Assembly (NCBI GenBank): GCA_021806295.1
Contig: JAJZXS010000035.1
Location: 18,052 to 82,051, forward strand
From: Thermoplasmata archaeon
GTDB taxonomy: Archaea > Thermoplasmatota > Thermoplasmata > Thermoplasmatales > Thermoplasmataceae
Reading direction: 5' to 3'
Length of the DNA stretch: 64,000 bases
The translations under genes and the position numbers were made by a program. Of this stretch, positions 62,090-64,000 are shown in pieces; the first letter of the stretch is position 1, and each line of letters begins with the position of its first letter. The notes beneath the pieces are model-generated. The model saw only the letters and a program-made list of their open reading frames with translations, was not told the origin of the DNA and did not search any database.

Positions 62090-63740
62090 TCATGAAGAGG
62101 CATGAGTCACCGGAGCTATGGTAACCGGGGTGAATTTATATTTCGGTGTTCCAGTTTCATCGTCCAGTTCTGCGTCCACAACATAGTTTATGTCAGCATT
62201 ATGCATATATGAAAATACAACTCCCGGAATCACATCTTCTGTAATTCTTGCTGATATTTCAAGCTGCCCTGCCCGGGATTTCAAAAGCACCATGGACCCG
62301 TCAGTCACACCATATTTTTTTGCATCAACAGGATTTATCCACAATGTAGGAATATACTTCTGCATCCCTGGAACCCTGTTTATGACCTCGTCTGTGTTAT
62401 ACCTTGTAACAGTTCTTCCAGTGGAGAGTATGAGATCACCGCTTTCCTCCTTTGCCACAACAGGAATGAATTTTGCCTTTCCATTGGGAAGTGAGAACTT
62501 TTCACTGTACAGATGAAGTTCCCCATGTGGATATCTTGAATTTTTGGAATAATCCTTTACATCATTGATATCTACCCCGGAATATATTTTAGAAACTTTT
62601 TTCATTTCTTCGAAGTTTGCCTCCGGAGAGGTTTCAAAAGTAAAACCTGCCTTTTTGGCAATTCTTGCAATAATTTCACCGTCAGGTAAAGCTTCACCGG
62701 GAGGGTCTACTGCCTTGAATCTCCATTTTACAAGCCTGTCAAGGCTGGTAACTGAGCCACTCTTTTCTGCCCATGCCGCAGCCGGCAACACTATATGGGC
62801 GTAATCTGTATTCTCTGTCATGAATATGTCCTGGACAACAACCAGTTCCAGTGATTTAAGAAATTTTTCTATTCTAGCCTTATCCGGCAGGCTTCTTACA
62901 GGATTGTACCCCATGAGAAACAGCGCCTTTATCTTTCCATCACCTCCATAAAATGCCTCCGGTATGTTTGTCCCCTTGCAAACAGGTGGCTTGAATCCCC
63001 ATACTTTAGATAATTCATCGCTATTTGCCTCATTCAATGGCCCGTTCGGGAATGTATCCGGTTTTATCAGGTCACCGGAACTTTGAACGTTTGTCTGCCC
63101 CCTATAAACTATAATTCCAGTCCCCTCCCTCCCTATGTTACCGGTTAACAGCACAAGGTCTATATAGGATTTTATACCCTTCGTACCTGTTGACTGCGTC
63201 AAACCAAGGCCCCATGAAAAAATGGTCTTTCCACCAGAAACAAGGGTGGCAAATTGCTTTATGGTTTCTTCTGGGATTCCTGTTTTTTCCTCTGCAAGTT
63301 CAAGAGTATAGGATGAAACTGTGACCTTATAGGATTCAAAATCGTCCGTCCTTGCATTTATAAAATCATTGTTGACAAGGTTGTTCTGTATGAGGTAGTT
63401 CCCAACTGCATTGATAAGGAAGATATCAGTGCGGGGTTTTATCCTGATATGGACATCTGCAAAAACCTCTGTTCTGGTGGTTCTCGGGTCTATTACTATG
63501 ATTCTGGCACCATTTTGCTTTGCCTCGACAAAATACTGTGATAGCACCGGATGGCTATCTGTAATGGATTCTCCAGCGATAACGATTACATCAGCTTTTG
63601 GAATTTCAGTTACGGATGTTGCACCTGCTCCTATTCCGACCATTTCCTTGAGTGCCTTAGCTGATAGATCATGGCAAACCCTGGCACATGAATCCACATT
63701 ATTTGTGCCCAGCACCCTTCCAAGTTTCTGGAAAAGGTTT
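62090..63740 (-). pseudogene. Formate dehydrogenase alpha subunit (molybdopterin oxidoreductase), N-terminally truncated
   Basis: GTNNVDSCARVCHDLS, VIAGESITDSHPV, VVQDIFMTENTDYAHIVLPAAAWAEKSGSVTS and TGRTVTRYNT. Homologous LFQKLGRV extends upstream of the ORF's ATG but meets an in-frame TAA; the N-terminal [4Fe-4S] domain is absent in the window. Confidence 0.75.
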
Positions 63741-63834
63741 TATAGCTGTAATTATAGTATTAACAGGTAATAACATTCTGTATGGCAATATTCCGGTTTA
63801 GAAATTAGAAATCATGAAAAACCTTATTTAGCCT

Positions 63835-63856
63835 CAGCTATATGACGATATAGCTG
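63835..63856. repeat. Perfect 9-bp hairpin CAGCTATAT-gacg-ATATAGCTG
   Basis: Read directly from the sequence; upstream of the truncated fdh gene. Confidence 0.85.
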
Positions 63857-63998
63857 TGAGAATCGGAGGCGGTTGTTATGCAACTTGACCTTAGAGGCCG
63901 CTTTATAGAATAGCCGCCCTTCGACTCGATTTCTTACCTTATTAATATCTAATAAGGTGAATAGGAGTTTGTCGAGTCTACGATTCTAACTCTCACAG
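63854..63998. mobile_element. Possible MITE or insertion-sequence end bounded by CTGTGAGA/TCTCACAG
   Basis: Terminal CTGTGAGA (63854-63861) and TCTCACAG (63991-63998), with nested internal inverted repeats GACTCGA/TCGAGTC and ACCTTATTA/TAATAAGGT. Confidence 0.35.
63936..63958. repeat. Perfect 9-bp inverted repeat ACCTTATTA-atatc-TAATAAGGT
   Basis: Read directly from the sequence; flanked by GACTCGA (63923-63929)/TCGAGTC (63972-63978). Confidence 0.85.
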
Positions 63999-64000
63999 AA

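Noticed and set aside
1-64000. CRISPR array or cas genes
   Set aside because: No regularly spaced direct repeats of the 24-37 nt class and no Cas-like proteins were seen.

Overview
The window is a gene-dense, AT-rich archaeal chromosome segment. Gene content and protein style point to Thermoplasmatales, most likely Ferroplasma/Acidiplasma-like (inference; there is no rRNA to confirm it). It is mostly core genome: a thiamine cluster (thiD-AIRS-thiE), the rpl7ae-rps28e-rpl24e-ndk-infB operon, ilvBNC/ilvD, pyrDK, smc-scpA, radA, gap, priS, grpE-dnaK-dnaJ, thiL, a chorismate mutase-like gene plus tyrA, RaSEA and one tRNA-Val(GAC). Stand-out items are: (1) an 18.5-24.9 kb membrane complex resembling group 4 [NiFe]-hydrogenase/Hyf whose large subunit lacks both CxxC motifs that hold the NiFe site, while the small subunit keeps its Fe-S cysteines and carries a fused ferredoxin-like domain; (2) an archaeal TPP riboswitch that overlaps the Shine-Dalgarno sequence of an MFS transporter; (3) a Nudix-family 4 uracil-DNA glycosylase fusion that has lost most Fe-S ligand cysteines; (4) a sulfur oxygenase/reductase; (5) a fused ChlI/ChlD protein next to a CobN/ChlH-type chelatase; (6) an L7Ae with a long Lys/Glu tail containing an internal duplication; (7) an N-terminally truncated formate dehydrogenase alpha next to a strongly palindromic segment at the right window edge, possibly a mobile-element boundary; (8) operator-like inverted repeats, and extracellular and helical repeat proteins. 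No CRISPR array was seen. All calls were made by reading the sequence, with no database search.
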